A stretch of 64,000 nt of DNA from Campylobacter canadensis (GCF_013177655.1 NZ_CP035946.1:558001-622000), one strand, 5' to 3'. Positions 8,267 through 18,481 are shown, counted from the stretch's first letter. Translations and numbers: made by a program. The notes: a model not told the origin generated them from the sequence alone.

Positions 8267-8505
8267 ATTATTCTAATATTATGCGTTACTTGCTTTATAA
8301 TTTATATTTTATACAACTTATAAAGGGGATTATTTGCTAAAGTTATGAAGTAAAATAAGCATTATAAAACAAGTTTTGAAAAATTAAAAAATTTATTTCA
8401 AAAAACATTAATCTTTAGTATTTTTAAACTTGCCTTTTTTTTAAAAATACTATTACTAAGGAACAACTTATTACAATATAAACTTTTAAAATAAAGCTCA
8501 TACTT
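8267..8505. other. AT-rich non-coding gap with a 13-bp inverted repeat
   Basis: No open frame of note lies between recO and the Fic remnant, which converge here. A perfect inverted repeat TAGTATTTTTAAA (8416-8428) / TTTAAAAATACTA (8440-8452) with an 11-base loop containing a T-run could form an A/U-only hairpin. It may act as a weak bidirectional terminator. I see nothing else in this stretch. Confidence 0.35.
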
Positions 8506-9237
8506 TTAAAACAATTTATTTTTATAAGATTTTGCTATATACTCATTAAACATTTCATCGTTTTTCTCGCTTTCAAGCCTTTCTTCAATACTAGGCTCTA
8601 CGCTATTAAACCCATCTATACAGTTTTAATAAATAAAATCTATCATATCTTTTATTTTCTTTGTTTCGTAGTATTTAATCAGTCTTTCTTTAAACTCGCT
8701 GATTAGTTCTACAGGGATATTTATCAAACCTGCTCCGTTACTAATTAAAACCTTATTAGCACACAAAATTGCTGTTCTTTTATTACCATCGTTAAATATT
8801 TGTCTTCTCATTAAATACAACATTAATGTTATTGCTCTTTGTGTAGTGTTTGTTATTTTTTCTATCTCTTTTAATTCTTCTATAATTTCTTCTTTATATG
8901 GCATTTTAGGTATCCAAGTTGTTCTGCTGATAGTAACACCAAATTGCCTTATATAACCTGATTGGTGAATTAAATTAGAACCTGTTGTTTTATTTATTTT
9001 ACAAATATAAGCAAAATCAACATTAGGGTAATCAATAGTATCAAAAAGAAAATTTCAAGCGTGTTTAAGGTTATTTATAGTTACAATATCATCTACTTTT
9101 AGGTTACTCACACTTGCTTCATTAAAAATTGCATAAATTTGTGGAAAGGTTACGGAGATGCCTTCAAGTCTAGCACCTTTGTAAATATTGTCTATAATGT
9201 TTCTTTTTGCTAAAAATATATTTTCTTCTAAGCTCAT
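8506..9237 (-). pseudogene. Fic family protein, inactivated by two in-frame stop codons
   Basis: On the minus strand a single reading frame runs from the ATG at 9237 (MSLEENIFLAKRNIIDNIYK) to TAA at 8506-8508, interrupted only by TGA directly after NNLKHA (about 9052-9054) and TAA after DMIDFIY (8626-8628). The frame is unbroken between them, so both are point mutations; the first probably replaced a tryptophan TGG. The Fic core reads QIFNDGNKRTA, where most Fic AMP-transferases have H at the first position. The N-terminal GARLEG resembles the inhibitory S/TxxxEG helix. Fic proteins modify targets with AMP or related groups. A stop-interrupted gene should be non-functional unless stops are read through. 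Confidence 0.85.
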
Positions 9238-9343
9238 TGAAAATTTATATAGTCGTTAATCTCTTTTTTTTAATTTATATAATTGATGAAATTATATTAA
9301 AAAAATTATTTTATATAAAAATAATAAGCATAAAAAATAAAAT

Positions 9344-9376
9344 AGATTTTTACTTAAAAAAATTAAGTAAAAATCT
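9344..9376 (-). terminator. Rho-independent terminator of gdhA
   Basis: A perfect 14-bp inverted repeat, AGATTTTTACTTAA (9344-9357) and TTAAGTAAAAATCT (9363-9376), has a five-base loop and lies 10 bases after the gdhA stop on the minus strand. It is followed in the direction of transcription by an A/T-rich, T-dominated stretch (9330-9343). Confidence 0.75.
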
Positions 9377-9386
9377 TAAGTTTAAA

Positions 9387-10748
9387 TTAAATATAACCTT
9401 GGTCAATCATAGCATCAGCAACTTTTCTAAATCCAGCAATATTTGCTCCTGCAAGCAAATTATGCTCAAAGCCAAATTCTTTTGCTGTATCAGAAGTTCT
9501 TAAATAAATATCCTTCATAATTTTGTGTAATTTTTCATCTACTTCATCAAAAGTCCAAGAAGTCATATTTGCATTTTGTTGCATTTCCAAAGCACTTGTT
9601 GCTACGCCACCAGCATTTGCAGCCTTAGCAGGCGCATAAAGAATTTTATTTTCTAAAATATATTTTTGTGCATCAAGAGTACAAGGCATATTTGCACCTT
9701 CGGCAATTAATTTACAACCATTTTTATGTAAATTCTTTGCATCTTCAAGGCTTAATTCATTTTGTGTTGCACTAGGAAAAGCGTAATCGCAAGGAACACT
9801 CCAAATTCCATTTGTACCTTTTTCATAATTTACTTTTGAAACAAAAACCGCACCTTTTTTACGAGCAGCATAATCACTTACTCTTAATCTTAAATTTTCT
9901 TTAATATCTTTTAAGAGTGCTAAATCTATTCCATCTTTGTCATAAACATAACCATCGCTATCGCTTACTGCTACTACTTTTGCACCTAATTGTTGTAGTT
10001 TTTCAATGGTATAAATTGCTACATTTCCGCTACCTGAAACTACGCATATTCTATTATGAAAATCCATACCTTTTTCTCTTAATAATTCTTCTGAAAAATA
10101 TACTGTTCCATATCCTGTAGCTTCTTTTCTTGCTAATGAACCACCCCAAGTGATTTTTTTACCAGTTAAAGTTCCATCAAATTTTGATGTGATTTTTTTA
10201 TAAGCTCCAAACATATATCCAATTTCTCTAGCACCAACACCAATATCTCCTGCAGGAACATCGGTTGAGTAGCCAATATGCTTACTAAGCTCACTCATAA
10301 ACGCTTGGCAAAATCTCATAATTTCAGCATCGCTTTTTCCTTTAGGGTCAAAGTTTGCACCACCTTTACCACCGCCTATATAAAGTCCTGTTAATGAGTT
10401 TTTAAATATTTGTTCAAAGGCTAAAAATTTTAAAATATCTAAATTTACTGATGGATGAAATCTAAGACCGCCTTTATAAGGTCCTAAAGCACTTGAAAAC
10501 TGCACACGATAACCAAAATGTGTTTGTGCTTTACCTTTATCATCAATATAAACTACTCTAAAAATAATAGTTCTTTCAGGCATAACAAGGCGTTCTAAAA
10601 CCGAATGTTTTTCATAGGTTTTATTAACTTCTAAAAGCGGTGTAACTGATTTTAAAACCTCTGTTGCACATTGTAAAAAAATCGGTTGTCTTGAAGAATA
10701 TTTTTTAATAAGCTCAAGTGTATCATTTACATAAGATTTTGCACTCAT
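9387..10748 (-). CDS. gdhA: NADP-dependent glutamate dehydrogenase
   Basis: 453 residues, the usual length of the hexameric bacterial NADP-GDH. The sequence YIGGGKGGANFDPKGKSD carries the substrate-binding lysine motif. PAGDIGVGAREIGYMFG precedes a Rossmann domain (CVVSGSGNVAIYTIEKL). It interconverts 2-oxoglutarate plus ammonia and glutamate in the cytoplasm. The start at 10748 is preceded by AAAAAGGAGAG. A TATAAT on the minus strand (10784-10789) is a likely -10. The gene is monocistronic, with its own terminator. Confidence 0.96.
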   Translation of the reverse strand: MSAKSYVNDTLELIKKYSSRQPIFLQCATEVLKSVTPLLEVNKTYEKHSVLERLVMPERTIIFRVVYIDDKGKAQTHFGYRVQFSSALGPYKGGLRFHPSVNLDILKFLAFEQIFKNSLTGLYIGGGKGGANFDPKGKSDAEIMRFCQAFMSELSKHIGYSTDVPAGDIGVGAREIGYMFGAYKKITSKFDGTLTGKKITWGGSLARKEATGYGTVYFSEELLREKGMDFHNRICVVSGSGNVAIYTIEKLQQLGAKVVAVSDSDGYVYDKDGIDLALLKDIKENLRLRVSDYAARKKGAVFVSKVNYEKGTNGIWSVPCDYAFPSATQNELSLEDAKNLHKNGCKLIAEGANMPCTLDAQKYILENKILYAPAKAANAGGVATSALEMQQNANMTSWTFDEVDEKLHKIMKDIYLRTSDTAKEFGFEHNLLAGANIAGFRKVADAMIDQGYI

Positions 10749-10783
10749 TTTCTCTCCTTTTTGTATTTAAAAAAATAAGAAAA

Positions 10784-10839
10784 ATTATAAAAAAAAATCC
10801 TTAAAAAATTTTGATAAAAAATTAATTTTTTTTTATAAT
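10784..10839. promoter_or_regulatory. Divergent promoter region gdhA / fdhT-like gene
   Basis: Two TATAAT hexamers face away from each other: 10784-10789 on the minus strand (towards gdhA) and 10834-10839 on the plus strand (towards the YedE-type gene). Both follow or sit in T-rich tracts, as in Campylobacter vegetative promoters. The 165-base gap holds no other gene. Confidence 0.5.
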
Positions 10840-10913
10840 TTTTACTTAAGAAAATTATCATAGAATTTGCGTTTTTTATTTTAAGCTAAGTTTTAGCTAT
10901 ACAAGGGAATATT

Positions 10914-12083
10914 ATGGATAAATTGTTAAATTCTACTTTTTATAAAAAGTATTTATCTTCTTTTTATAACAATTCAGCTGCTGTTATGATTTTATCATTA
11001 TTTTGTGTTTTATATTTTGCTATTTTTGGTGGAGTTTTTGCTGTTACTGGTGAATTTACACGAATTGGCGGAGAAATTTTAGAGCTTTTTGGTATGGATT
11101 TAAGCTCGTATTCTTATTATCAAAAGCAAAATTTAAATGGAACTATTTTAACTAGAGTTGATGGAGTTATGATTATAGGAATGTGTTTTGGTTGTTTGAT
11201 GGCTGCTGCTTTTTCTAATAAAATAGCCTTTAGAAAAATAGCTTCAAAAACTAGATTTTTTCAAGCATTAATCGGCGGAATTTTAGCAGGTTTTGGAGCT
11301 AGATTAGCTTGGGGCTGTAATTTAGCAAATTTTTTTACAGGTTTGCCGTATTTTTCACTACATACTTGGGTTTTTGCTATTTTTATGTGTCTTGGTGTTT
11401 ATGCTGCAATTTTACTTGTAAAACTACCTATTTTTGCACCAAAAGCTAAAATGATAAAGGTAAGCTCAGCAAGTTTAAAAATTGATGAAAATAGACAAAA
11501 AAAGAGCTTTATTTTTGCTTGTATTTTAAGCTTTATTTTTGCACTTGTTTTTATTTTATTTTTGCTTTTTGCTGTAAAGGTTAATTTAGCTATTGCATTA
11601 TTATTTGGAGCTATTTTTGGCTGGCTTATTCAAAAAGGGCAAATCTGCTTTACATCTTGTTTTAGAGATTTATTTTTGTTTAAAAGAGCTAATTTTGCTA
11701 TTGCTTTATTTTTTTCTATGTTTATTGCTAGTTTTTTTGTATATGCCTTGCTTAATAATGGCTTAAATGTAAAGGTTTTAGAAATATCAATAGGGCTTTG
11801 TGTGGGTGCTTTTTTATTTGGTTTTGGTATCGTTTTTGCTGGTGGTTGTGAGTGCGGATTTTTTTATAGAATGCTTGAAGGTCAAAGTCATTTTTTTGTA
11901 GTTGGTGTAGGAAATATTTTAGGCACAATGTTAATAGCTTTAAATTATGATAAATTACCAAAATGGTTTTTAAATGGAGAAAAAATTAAGCTTAGCGGAG
12001 CTAATTCTTTATTAATAGAAAGTGCTTTGTTTTTAATTAGTATTTGTTTAATTTACTTATATTCAAGGAGAAAAAATGTCTAA
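10914..12083 (+). CDS. fdhT: YeeE/YedE family membrane protein, FdhT-like
   Basis: 389 residues with about nine to ten transmembrane segments. It has the repeated YeeE/YedE motif with conserved Cys in GGILAGFGARLAWGCNLANF and in GIVFAGGCECGFFYR, plus KGQICFTSCFRD. YedE proteins move sulfur or selenium compounds. In C. jejuni the homologous FdhT works with a TusA-like partner (FdhU) in selenium-dependent formate dehydrogenase production. The gene overlaps the TusA-like gene by eight bases, which supports the same pairing. Substrate identity is inferred, not visible. Confidence 0.8.
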   Translation: MDKLLNSTFYKKYLSSFYNNSAAVMILSLFCVLYFAIFGGVFAVTGEFTRIGGEILELFGMDLSSYSYYQKQNLNGTILTRVDGVMIIGMCFGCLMAAAFSNKIAFRKIASKTRFFQALIGGILAGFGARLAWGCNLANFFTGLPYFSLHTWVFAIFMCLGVYAAILLVKLPIFAPKAKMIKVSSASLKIDENRQKKSFIFACILSFIFALVFILFLLFAVKVNLAIALLFGAIFGWLIQKGQICFTSCFRDLFLFKRANFAIALFFSMFIASFFVYALLNNGLNVKVLEISIGLCVGAFLFGFGIVFAGGCECGFFYRMLEGQSHFFVVGVGNILGTMLIALNYDKLPKWFLNGEKIKLSGANSLLIESALFLISICLIYLYSRRKNV

Positions 12084-12306
12084 AAAAGTAGATTATTTAT
12101 TAGATTGCACTGGCGAGCCTTGCCCTTTTCCTGCTATTGCAACAAAACAAGCAATTAAGAATTTAAAAGCAAAAGAAGTTTTAGAAGTAATAAGCGATTG
12201 TCCGCAAAGTATTAATTCAATTCCTAAAGATATGAGTAATTTAGGTTTTAATTGCGAAGTTAATCAAAGTGGTCCAATTTTAGCTTTTTATATTTGGAAG
12301 GATTAA
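12076..12306 (+). CDS. fdhU: TusA/SirA-like sulfur-carrier protein, FdhU-like
   Basis: 76 residues. It has the TusA fold signature DCTGEPCPFPAIATKQAIKNL with the CPxP motif, whose cysteine carries persulfide or selenide in this family. The RBS AAGGAG lies inside the upstream gene. Overlap with the YedE-type gene and the family pairing point to a role in selenium or sulfur delivery, most likely for the molybdenum/selenocysteine formate dehydrogenase. General sulfur relay is the alternative. Confidence 0.82.
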   Translation: MSKKVDYLLDCTGEPCPFPAIATKQAIKNLKAKEVLEVISDCPQSINSIPKDMSNLGFNCEVNQSGPILAFYIWKD

Positions 12307-12358
12307 AAAATATAGCCTTATTTAGAATTTTTTGTTAAAAAGAAAAAAAGGAAAATTT

Positions 12359-13546
12359 ATGGTAAATATAATAAAAGTAAATGCAATTTTTGATTTTTCT
12401 ACAAAAGATTTTTATAAAAAGGATTTAGTGCTTGTTTTTGATGAGAAAATTATTGAAATAAGCACTTTTAATAAGGCTATTAGCAAATATAAAAATGCAA
12501 AGATTTTAGATTATAATGAATATAATTTATGTCCTGTTTTTTGCAATATTCATTCTCATTTAGAATTTTGTACTTCTTTACTTGATTATGGAGATTTTAT
12601 ACTTTGGCTTAAGAGTATTATTAAAAATCGTAGTCAAATCAACAAAGAAGAATTAAATAAAAATATAAAAGAAAATCTTTTAATTATGTTAAAAAGCGGA
12701 GTTGGTTATTTAGGTGAGATTTCAAGTTTTGCTGCACAGTTAGAAGAATTAGAAAAATCTCCAATAAAGGCTATTATTTTTCATGAAATTTTAGGGGCAA
12801 ATAAAGAAGTAGCAAATAAAAATATTGATTTTTTCTTGCAAAGATTTTATACAAAAACAAAGCATAAAAATTCTATTTCTTTACATAGCCCTTACTCTGC
12901 TTGTGATGAAATTTACGATTTTGCTTTATCTTTTGCTAAAAAGAATGATTTATTGATTTCTACTCATTATTTAGAAAGTAAATATGAAAAAGCTTATTTA
13001 AATCATAAAAAAAATGCACTTTATAAATATTTAAATTCAAATTTTAAAGCTAGTGTTTTAAATAGAGAATTTTTAAAGGGTTTTAAAGATTTAAGAGCTT
13101 TATTTACGCATTGTAATTATGTGAATGATTTTTCTTGTTTTAATGAAAATCATTATATAACTCACTGCCTACGCTCAAATACTTATTTAAATTCACGATT
13201 ATTTAATATACAACAAGCTTTAAAGGATAAAATTACTCTTTCATTAGGAACAGATGGGCTTAGTTCTAATGATAGTTTGAATTTTTTTGATGAATTAAGG
13301 GCTAATTTATTAATACACGGGCAAAAAATGCCTTTAAAAGATTTAGCTTATGAATTATTTAAAGCAGCGTGTTTTAATCTTTCGCCTTTATTTTTAGATG
13401 GTTTAAAAGCATTAAGTATTAATGCAAAAGCAGATTTTATCTTGCTTAAAAATTATAATTACGATAAAGAACAAATATTAATTCAAACTATTTTAAGAAC
13501 AAAAGAAGTAAAAAATATATTTTTAGATGGGAAAAAAATTATATGA
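12359..13546 (+). CDS. Amidohydrolase, aminofutalosine-deaminase-type
   Basis: 395 residues from the ATG at 12359, preceded by AAAAAGGAAAA. An upstream in-frame TTG (12332) would overlap this RBS and is not preferred. Metal-dependent hydrolase of the TIM-barrel superfamily: N-terminal metal site NIHSHLEF (HxH), a later His in ISTHYLESK, and SLGTDGLSSND with the catalytic aspartate. Close relatives in Campylobacter are annotated as aminofutalosine deaminase family or chlorohydrolase-like. Menaquinone synthesis by the futalosine route fits the organism, but since Pfs can act directly on aminofutalosine the real substrate is uncertain. It overlaps mnmA by four bases. Confidence 0.75.
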   Translation: MVNIIKVNAIFDFSTKDFYKKDLVLVFDEKIIEISTFNKAISKYKNAKILDYNEYNLCPVFCNIHSHLEFCTSLLDYGDFILWLKSIIKNRSQINKEELNKNIKENLLIMLKSGVGYLGEISSFAAQLEELEKSPIKAIIFHEILGANKEVANKNIDFFLQRFYTKTKHKNSISLHSPYSACDEIYDFALSFAKKNDLLISTHYLESKYEKAYLNHKKNALYKYLNSNFKASVLNREFLKGFKDLRALFTHCNYVNDFSCFNENHYITHCLRSNTYLNSRLFNIQQALKDKITLSLGTDGLSSNDSLNFFDELRANLLIHGQKMPLKDLAYELFKAACFNLSPLFLDGLKALSINAKADFILLKNYNYDKEQILIQTILRTKEVKNIFLDGKKII

Positions 13547-14553
13547 AAAACATTGTTGTAGCTTTAAGTGGTGGAGTTGATAGTTCTTATACTGCTTATA
13601 CTTTAAAAAATTTAGGTTTTAATGTAAGCGGAGTGTATATGAAATTACATAATAGAGAAAACTATCATGATAAAAATATTGAAAATGTAAAAAGGGTTGC
13701 AGATTTTTTAGGGATTGAAGCTGATGTTTTAGATTTTAGCGATAAATTTAATGAAGCAGTTTTTACACCTTTTATTAATACTTATAAAAGTGGTAAAACT
13801 CCAAATCCCTGTGCTTTGTGTAATAGATATATTAAGCTTGGAGCTTTGTTAGATTATGCAAAAAGCAAAAATGCAATGCTTGCAAGCGGTCATTATGCAC
13901 AAATTGAAAATAATATGTTAAAAAAAGCGCTTGATTTAAGTAAGGACCAAACTTATTTTTTAGCAAATGTTGATAAGCAAAGTTTAAATAGTGTTATTTT
14001 TCCTTTAGGTAATAAATATAAAAAAGATATAAAAGAACAAGCTTTAAAAATACCGCAATTAAAAGCAATAAGTGAGCAAAAAGAAAGTAGCGAAATATGT
14101 TTTGTAAGCACTACTTATACTGATATTTTAAAAGATTATGTAAAGGTAAATAATCCTGGTGTTGTAAAAGATGTGGATGGAAAAATTGTAGGAAAGCATG
14201 ATGGGTATATGCACTATACAATAGGTAAAAGAAGAGGTTTTAGTGTAAATGGAGCGCACGAAGCGCATTTTGTTTTAAAAATTGATGCTGAAAAAAACGA
14301 ATTAATAGTTGGAAAAAAGCAAGATTTAGAAGTAAGCGAATTTAAATTAGAAAATATAAATTCCTTTGTTGATTTTAACGATAGTATAGAATGCGAAGTA
14401 AAAATAAGATACAACACAACAGCGGTAAAATGTAGATTGTATAAAGATAAAAGTGTAAAATTAGAACAAAAGGTTTTTGCCTTAGCAGCTGGGCAATTAG
14501 CGGTATTTTATCAAGGAGATTTTGTAGTAGCAAGTGGTTTTATAAAGGAGTAA
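13543..14553 (+). CDS. mnmA: tRNA-specific 2-thiouridylase
   Basis: 336 residues. The ATP pyrophosphatase P-loop SGGVDSS is at 9-15. The first active-site cysteine is in [11 protein letters not shown] (C90, C93 nearby), and the second catalytic cysteine is near 186 in SSEICFV. MnmA thiolates the wobble uridine of Lys, Glu and Gln tRNAs, taking sulfur from an IscS/Tus relay. It overlaps the upstream amidohydrolase by four bases, and ppk follows after two bases, so these are probably one operon. Confidence 0.95.
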   Translation: MKNIVVALSGGVDSSYTAYTLKNLGFNVSGVYMKLHNRENYHDKNIENVKRVADFLGIEADVLDFSDKFNEAVFTPFINTYKSGKTPNPCALCNRYIKLGALLDYAKSKNAMLASGHYAQIENNMLKKALDLSKDQTYFLANVDKQSLNSVIFPLGNKYKKDIKEQALKIPQLKAISEQKESSEICFVSTTYTDILKDYVKVNNPGVVKDVDGKIVGKHDGYMHYTIGKRRGFSVNGAHEAHFVLKIDAEKNELIVGKKQDLEVSEFKLENINSFVDFNDSIECEVKIRYNTTAVKCRLYKDKSVKLEQKVFALAAGQLAVFYQGDFVVASGFIKE

Positions 14554-14555
14554 AT

Positions 14556-16634
14556 ATGAAAAGACAAATGGTGTTTAACAGAGAACTTTCTTGGCTTAGA
14601 TTTAATTCTAGGGTGCTTGAGCAATGCAGTAAAAAAATGCCTATTTTAGATAGATTGAGATTTATATCAATTTATTGTACTAATTTAGATGAGTTTTATA
14701 TGATTAGAGTAGCAGGGCTTAAGCAACTTTTTGCTTCAGGTGTTGTAGTACAAGATGAAATGCCACCATTAGAGCAATTAAACGCCATTAGAGAATATTT
14801 GCATAATGAAAAAGAACTACTAGAAAAGTATTATTTTGAGATTTTAAAAGAGCTAAATGAAAACTCAATTTATATTAAAAATTACGATGAGCTAAGTAGG
14901 AATTTAAAAGGTAAGGCTAAAGAGTATTTTTTTAGTACTATTATGCCTGTAATTGTACCTATTGCAGTGGATTCTACTCATCCTTTTCCGCCGCTTAATA
15001 ATCTTTCTTTTTCACTAGCTGTGAAGTTAAAAAGTGATGATGATAAACATTCTCGTTTTGCAATGGTTAGAATTCCTAGAGTTTTACCACGCTTTTTTGA
15101 GGCTGATAATGGGGTGTTTGTACCGATTGAAAGCATAGTAAAAGAACACGCTGAAGATATTTTTCCTGGTTATAAATTAGAATTATGCACTGCTTTTAGA
15201 GTTACAAGAAATGCTGATATTGTAATTGAAGAAGAAGAAGCTGATGATTTTATGATGTTGCTAGAGCAAGGTTTAAAGCTTAGAAGAAAAGGAGCTTATG
15301 TAAGAATACAAATTGAAAATGGCGCTGATATTGAGTTAAAAGATTTTTTAAGTAGTCATTTAAAGGTCTTTAATAAAGATATTTATGAGTATAAAACATT
15401 ATTATCTCTATCAAGCATAATGCAAATTGTAAATCACAAACAATTAAGCCATTTATGTGCACCTTCTTATGTGCCAAAAATACTACCTCCTTTTGATGAA
15501 AATGTAAATATTTTTGATGTTATTGAAAAGCAAGATATTCTTTGTTATCAACCTTACGAAAGCTTTGACCCAGTTGCATCTTTTATAAAAGAAGCTGCTA
15601 AAGATACAAAGACAATTTCAATTAGAATGACGCTTTATAGACTAGAAAAAAATTCTCAAATAATAAAAGCCTTAATGGACGCAGCAAATGATGGAAAACA
15701 AGTAACCGTGATGGTTGAGCTTAAGGCAAGATTTGACGAAGAAAATAATTTATATTGGGCAAAAGAATTAGAAAACGCAGGAGCTCATGTTGTTTATGGT
15801 ATTGCAGGTTTTAAAGTGCATGCAAAAATTACTCAAATTATTAGACAAATGGACGATGGCACTTTGAAATTTTATGCACATCTTGGAACTGGAAATTATA
15901 ATTCCGTTAGTGCAAAGGTTTATACAGATATTAGCTTTTTTACCAGCAATAAAGATATTGCAAATACTGATATTACAGCTTTTTTTAACATTCTTACAGG
16001 ATATTGTAAAAACAAAAGATTAAAAACCTTAGCAATGAGTCCATTTCAAATAAAAGAACAAATTTTAAGAATGATAAAAACAGAAAGCTTAGCAGGAAAA
16101 AAAGGTGAAATAATTATGAAAATGAATTCATTAGTTGATACAGATATTATTAAAGCCTTGTACGAAGCTTCTAATAAAGGTGTTAGCATTAATTTAATTG
16201 TTCGTGGAATTTGCTGCTTAAGACCAAATGTAAAAGGTTTTAGTGAAAATATTAGAGTTATTAGCATTGTTGGTAAATATCTTGAACATGCTAGAATTTT
16301 TTATTTTAAACACGCAAACCCACAATACTTTATAAGTAGTGCTGATATGATGCCAAGAAATTTAGAAAGAAGATTAGAGCTAATGACACCAATATTTAAT
16401 GAGAGTTTAAGTGCGAAATTAGCAGAAATTTTAAGATTGCAATTAAGTGATAATCAACTTGCTTATATTTTAAATGAAGATGGCGTTTATAAAAAGATTG
16501 AAAATGATGAAAAAGCAGTGGATTCTCAAGCAATTTTTGAAAATTATATAAGCGGTATTTATAAAAGCTACAAAAAAGGTAGAGATAAAGCAAAAGCAGA
16601 CCAAATGGCGCAAAAATTCTTTAGAGAAAATTGA
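14556..16634 (+). CDS. ppk: Polyphosphate kinase 1
   Basis: 692 residues, the full length of PPK1. The N-terminal domain begins [16 protein letters not shown]. The phosphorylated histidine is H422 in [11 protein letters not shown], and the second conserved histidine is in [11 protein letters not shown] 20 residues later. PPK1 reversibly polymerises phosphate from ATP at the inner membrane. In C. jejuni it supports stress survival and virulence traits. It starts two bases after mnmA. Confidence 0.96.
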   Translation: MKRQMVFNRELSWLRFNSRVLEQCSKKMPILDRLRFISIYCTNLDEFYMIRVAGLKQLFASGVVVQDEMPPLEQLNAIREYLHNEKELLEKYYFEILKELNENSIYIKNYDELSRNLKGKAKEYFFSTIMPVIVPIAVDSTHPFPPLNNLSFSLAVKLKSDDDKHSRFAMVRIPRVLPRFFEADNGVFVPIESIVKEHAEDIFPGYKLELCTAFRVTRNADIVIEEEEADDFMMLLEQGLKLRRKGAYVRIQIENGADIELKDFLSSHLKVFNKDIYEYKTLLSLSSIMQIVNHKQLSHLCAPSYVPKILPPFDENVNIFDVIEKQDILCYQPYESFDPVASFIKEAAKDTKTISIRMTLYRLEKNSQIIKALMDAANDGKQVTVMVELKARFDEENNLYWAKELENAGAHVVYGIAGFKVHAKITQIIRQMDDGTLKFYAHLGTGNYNSVSAKVYTDISFFTSNKDIANTDITAFFNILTGYCKNKRLKTLAMSPFQIKEQILRMIKTESLAGKKGEIIMKMNSLVDTDIIKALYEASNKGVSINLIVRGICCLRPNVKGFSENIRVISIVGKYLEHARIFYFKHANPQYFISSADMMPRNLERRLELMTPIFNESLSAKLAEILRLQLSDNQLAYILNEDGVYKKIENDEKAVDSQAIFENYISGIYKSYKKGRDKAKADQMAQKFFREN

Positions 16635-16655
16635 TGTATTGTGATTTATTTTATT

Positions 16656-16661
16656 TATAAT
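16656..16661 (+). promoter_or_regulatory. Candidate -10 box of dgkA
   Basis: TATAAT follows a T-rich stretch 20 bases upstream of the dgkA start. A good ribosome binding site (TAGGAG) lies between the two. This may start the dgkA-nif3-like-zinc ribbon-waaA-rluD group. Confidence 0.45.
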
Positions 16662-16681
16662 GCTTAATTTTAGGAGATAAA

Positions 16682-17035
16682 ATGAAAGCAAAATATTCTT
16701 TTTTTAAAAATACATCATACGCATTAGCAGGTCTAAAAAGAGCTTGGCAAGAAAGTGCTTTTAGAATAGAATTTTGCATAATCTTGCCTTTAGTGCTTTT
16801 TGCTTTTTTTTATGATTTTAATTTTTATGATAGATTGTTTTTAATATCAGTTTTAATATTGATTTTAATTGTTGAGTGTATAAATACCGCTATTGAATGT
16901 GCTATTGACCTGATTACAAAAGATTATGCTTTGCTTGCAAAATATGCTAAAGACCTTGCTTCTGCTGGAGTTTTTTTTAGCATTGTGTTAGCTGTTTTTG
17001 TATGGGTAATGATATTAAGTAAGGAATTTTTATGA
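16682..17035 (+). CDS. dgkA: Diacylglycerol kinase
   Basis: 117 residues with three transmembrane helices. The DgkA signature ECINTAIECAIDLI is present, with the glutamates that bind metal-ATP. It phosphorylates diacylglycerol (and, in Gram-positive relatives, undecaprenol) at the inner membrane, recycling lipid from envelope glycan decoration. The gene overlaps the next one by four bases. Confidence 0.93.
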   Translation: MKAKYSFFKNTSYALAGLKRAWQESAFRIEFCIILPLVLFAFFYDFNFYDRLFLISVLILILIVECINTAIECAIDLITKDYALLAKYAKDLASAGVFFSIVLAVFVWVMILSKEFL

Positions 17036-17757
17036 AAGTTAGTCAAATTTATGAATATTTAAATTCAATAAGCCCTTTTGACACTCAAGAAGATTGGGAT
17101 AATTCAGGCTTATTAGTAAGCAATGATGATACTTGTAAAAAAATATATTTAAGCTTAGATTTAGATTTAGATTTACTTGAAAGCTTAGAAGATGATAGTC
17201 TTATAATCACACACCATCCTTTAATTTTTAAAGGCTTAAGAAAAATTGATAATTCTTATGTTTCTAATGCAATAAAAGCTTTAATTAAAAAAAATTGTGC
17301 ATTAATTGCTATGCATACAAATTATGATTTATCACATTTAAATACTTATTTTATTGAAGAAATTTTAGGAAAAAAAATTGTTTTAAAGGAAGGTTTTTTA
17401 GCTTATTTTAAAAATGATTTTCAAAGCATTGAAGACTTAGCTGATTTTTTAAAGCAAAGATTAAAAGTAAAAAATATAAATATAAGTTATGCAAGAAAAA
17501 ATATACAAAGCGAGTTAATAGCTGTTTGCACTGGTAGTGGAGTTTCACTAGCAAAGAACTTAAAATCTAATATTTTTCTAACAGGAGATATTAAATATCA
17601 CGATGCCTTTATTTTAAGTGAGGAAAATATTAATTTAATTGATATTAAGCACTATAATAGTGAAGAGTGTTTTGCTAAAAGCTTAGCGCTTTTATTGCAA
17701 AAATTACCAAAGGAAATTATAATAAAAGTTTCTAAAAATCCATTTTCAAATTATTAA
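17032..17757 (+). CDS. Nif3-like dinuclear metal-centre protein
   Basis: 241 residues of the NIF3/YbgI family. It has the N-terminal motif SPFDTQEDWDNSGLLV, metal ligands in ITHHPLIFKGL and AMHTNYDLS, and a late segment ending near HYNSEECF. Family members bind two metal ions and form toroidal hexamers. A role as GTP cyclohydrolase I type 2 homologue is often written but not proven. It overlaps dgkA by four bases and is followed after 10 bases by the zinc-ribbon gene, an association conserved in Campylobacterota. Confidence 0.85.
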   Translation: MKVSQIYEYLNSISPFDTQEDWDNSGLLVSNDDTCKKIYLSLDLDLDLLESLEDDSLIITHHPLIFKGLRKIDNSYVSNAIKALIKKNCALIAMHTNYDLSHLNTYFIEEILGKKIVLKEGFLAYFKNDFQSIEDLADFLKQRLKVKNINISYARKNIQSELIAVCTGSGVSLAKNLKSNIFLTGDIKYHDAFILSEENINLIDIKHYNSEECFAKSLALLLQKLPKEIIIKVSKNPFSNY

Positions 17758-17767
17758 GGAATAACTT

Positions 17768-18472
17768 ATGAATAAACATTTAAGCCAACTTGTAGAATTA
17801 GTAAAAATAGATAGTAAAATTGATAGTTTTTTACCTGAAATTGAAAAGGCTAAAAAAAATTCAGAACAAATTAAACACGATTTAGAACATTCTAAAAAAA
17901 TAATAGAAAAGATAAAAACAAGTATTAAAGAAATAAACGAAAGTAAAGTAAAAACAGACAATCAAATAGCAAAATTTAGCGCTAAACTTGAAGAAAACGC
18001 AAAAAAAATTGCAAGCGTAAAAACAGAAAAAGAATCTAGCGCACTTAGATTAGAAGATGAAATTGCAAGAGAGCAACTTGATAGTTTAAATAGCGATATT
18101 GAAAGATTTGAAAAACAACAAGCAAGCAAAAAAGATGAAATAAAAGAAGTAGAAGCAAAAATTAAAAGCTTAGAAACAGATTTTAGCAAGGCTCAACTTG
18201 AAGAAGAAGAAAAGCTAAATGAAATAGAAAAACAAAGAAGTGTGATTTATACAGAAAAAGAAAATCTAACTTCAAACATTGATAAAAAAGTTTTAGGCTT
18301 TTATGAAAAAATTAGAAAATGGGCAAGAAATAGTGCAGTTGTTCCTGTAAAAAAACAAGCTTGTTATGGTTGTTTTATGCAATTAAATTCTAAAGTATTT
18401 TCACAAGTTGTAAAGGGCGATGAGATTATTAACTGCCCACATTGTGGAAGAATTTTATACTATGAAGCATAA
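17768..18472 (+). CDS. Coiled-coil protein with C-terminal C4 zinc ribbon
   Basis: 234 residues. Almost the whole of 10-180 is an alpha-helical coiled coil rich in K, E and S. It ends in a zinc ribbon with CYGC and CPHCG (about 200-228). This is the CT398/HP0958-like zinc-ribbon family. In Helicobacter pylori the homologue HP0958 (FlgZ) is needed for flagellar regulation through RpoN stability and flaA mRNA binding. That function is plausible here but is inferred from the family. Confidence 0.85.
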   Translation: MNKHLSQLVELVKIDSKIDSFLPEIEKAKKNSEQIKHDLEHSKKIIEKIKTSIKEINESKVKTDNQIAKFSAKLEENAKKIASVKTEKESSALRLEDEIAREQLDSLNSDIERFEKQQASKKDEIKEVEAKIKSLETDFSKAQLEEEEKLNEIEKQRSVIYTEKENLTSNIDKKVLGFYEKIRKWARNSAVVPVKKQACYGCFMQLNSKVFSQVVKGDEIINCPHCGRILYYEA

Positions 18473-18481
18473 AAGCTTTGT

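Noticed and set aside
9207-9503. Plus-strand open frame of 98 residues across the fic-gdhA gap
   Set aside because: It overlaps gdhA antisense and the terminator hairpin, with low-complexity K/I/F content and no ribosome binding site.
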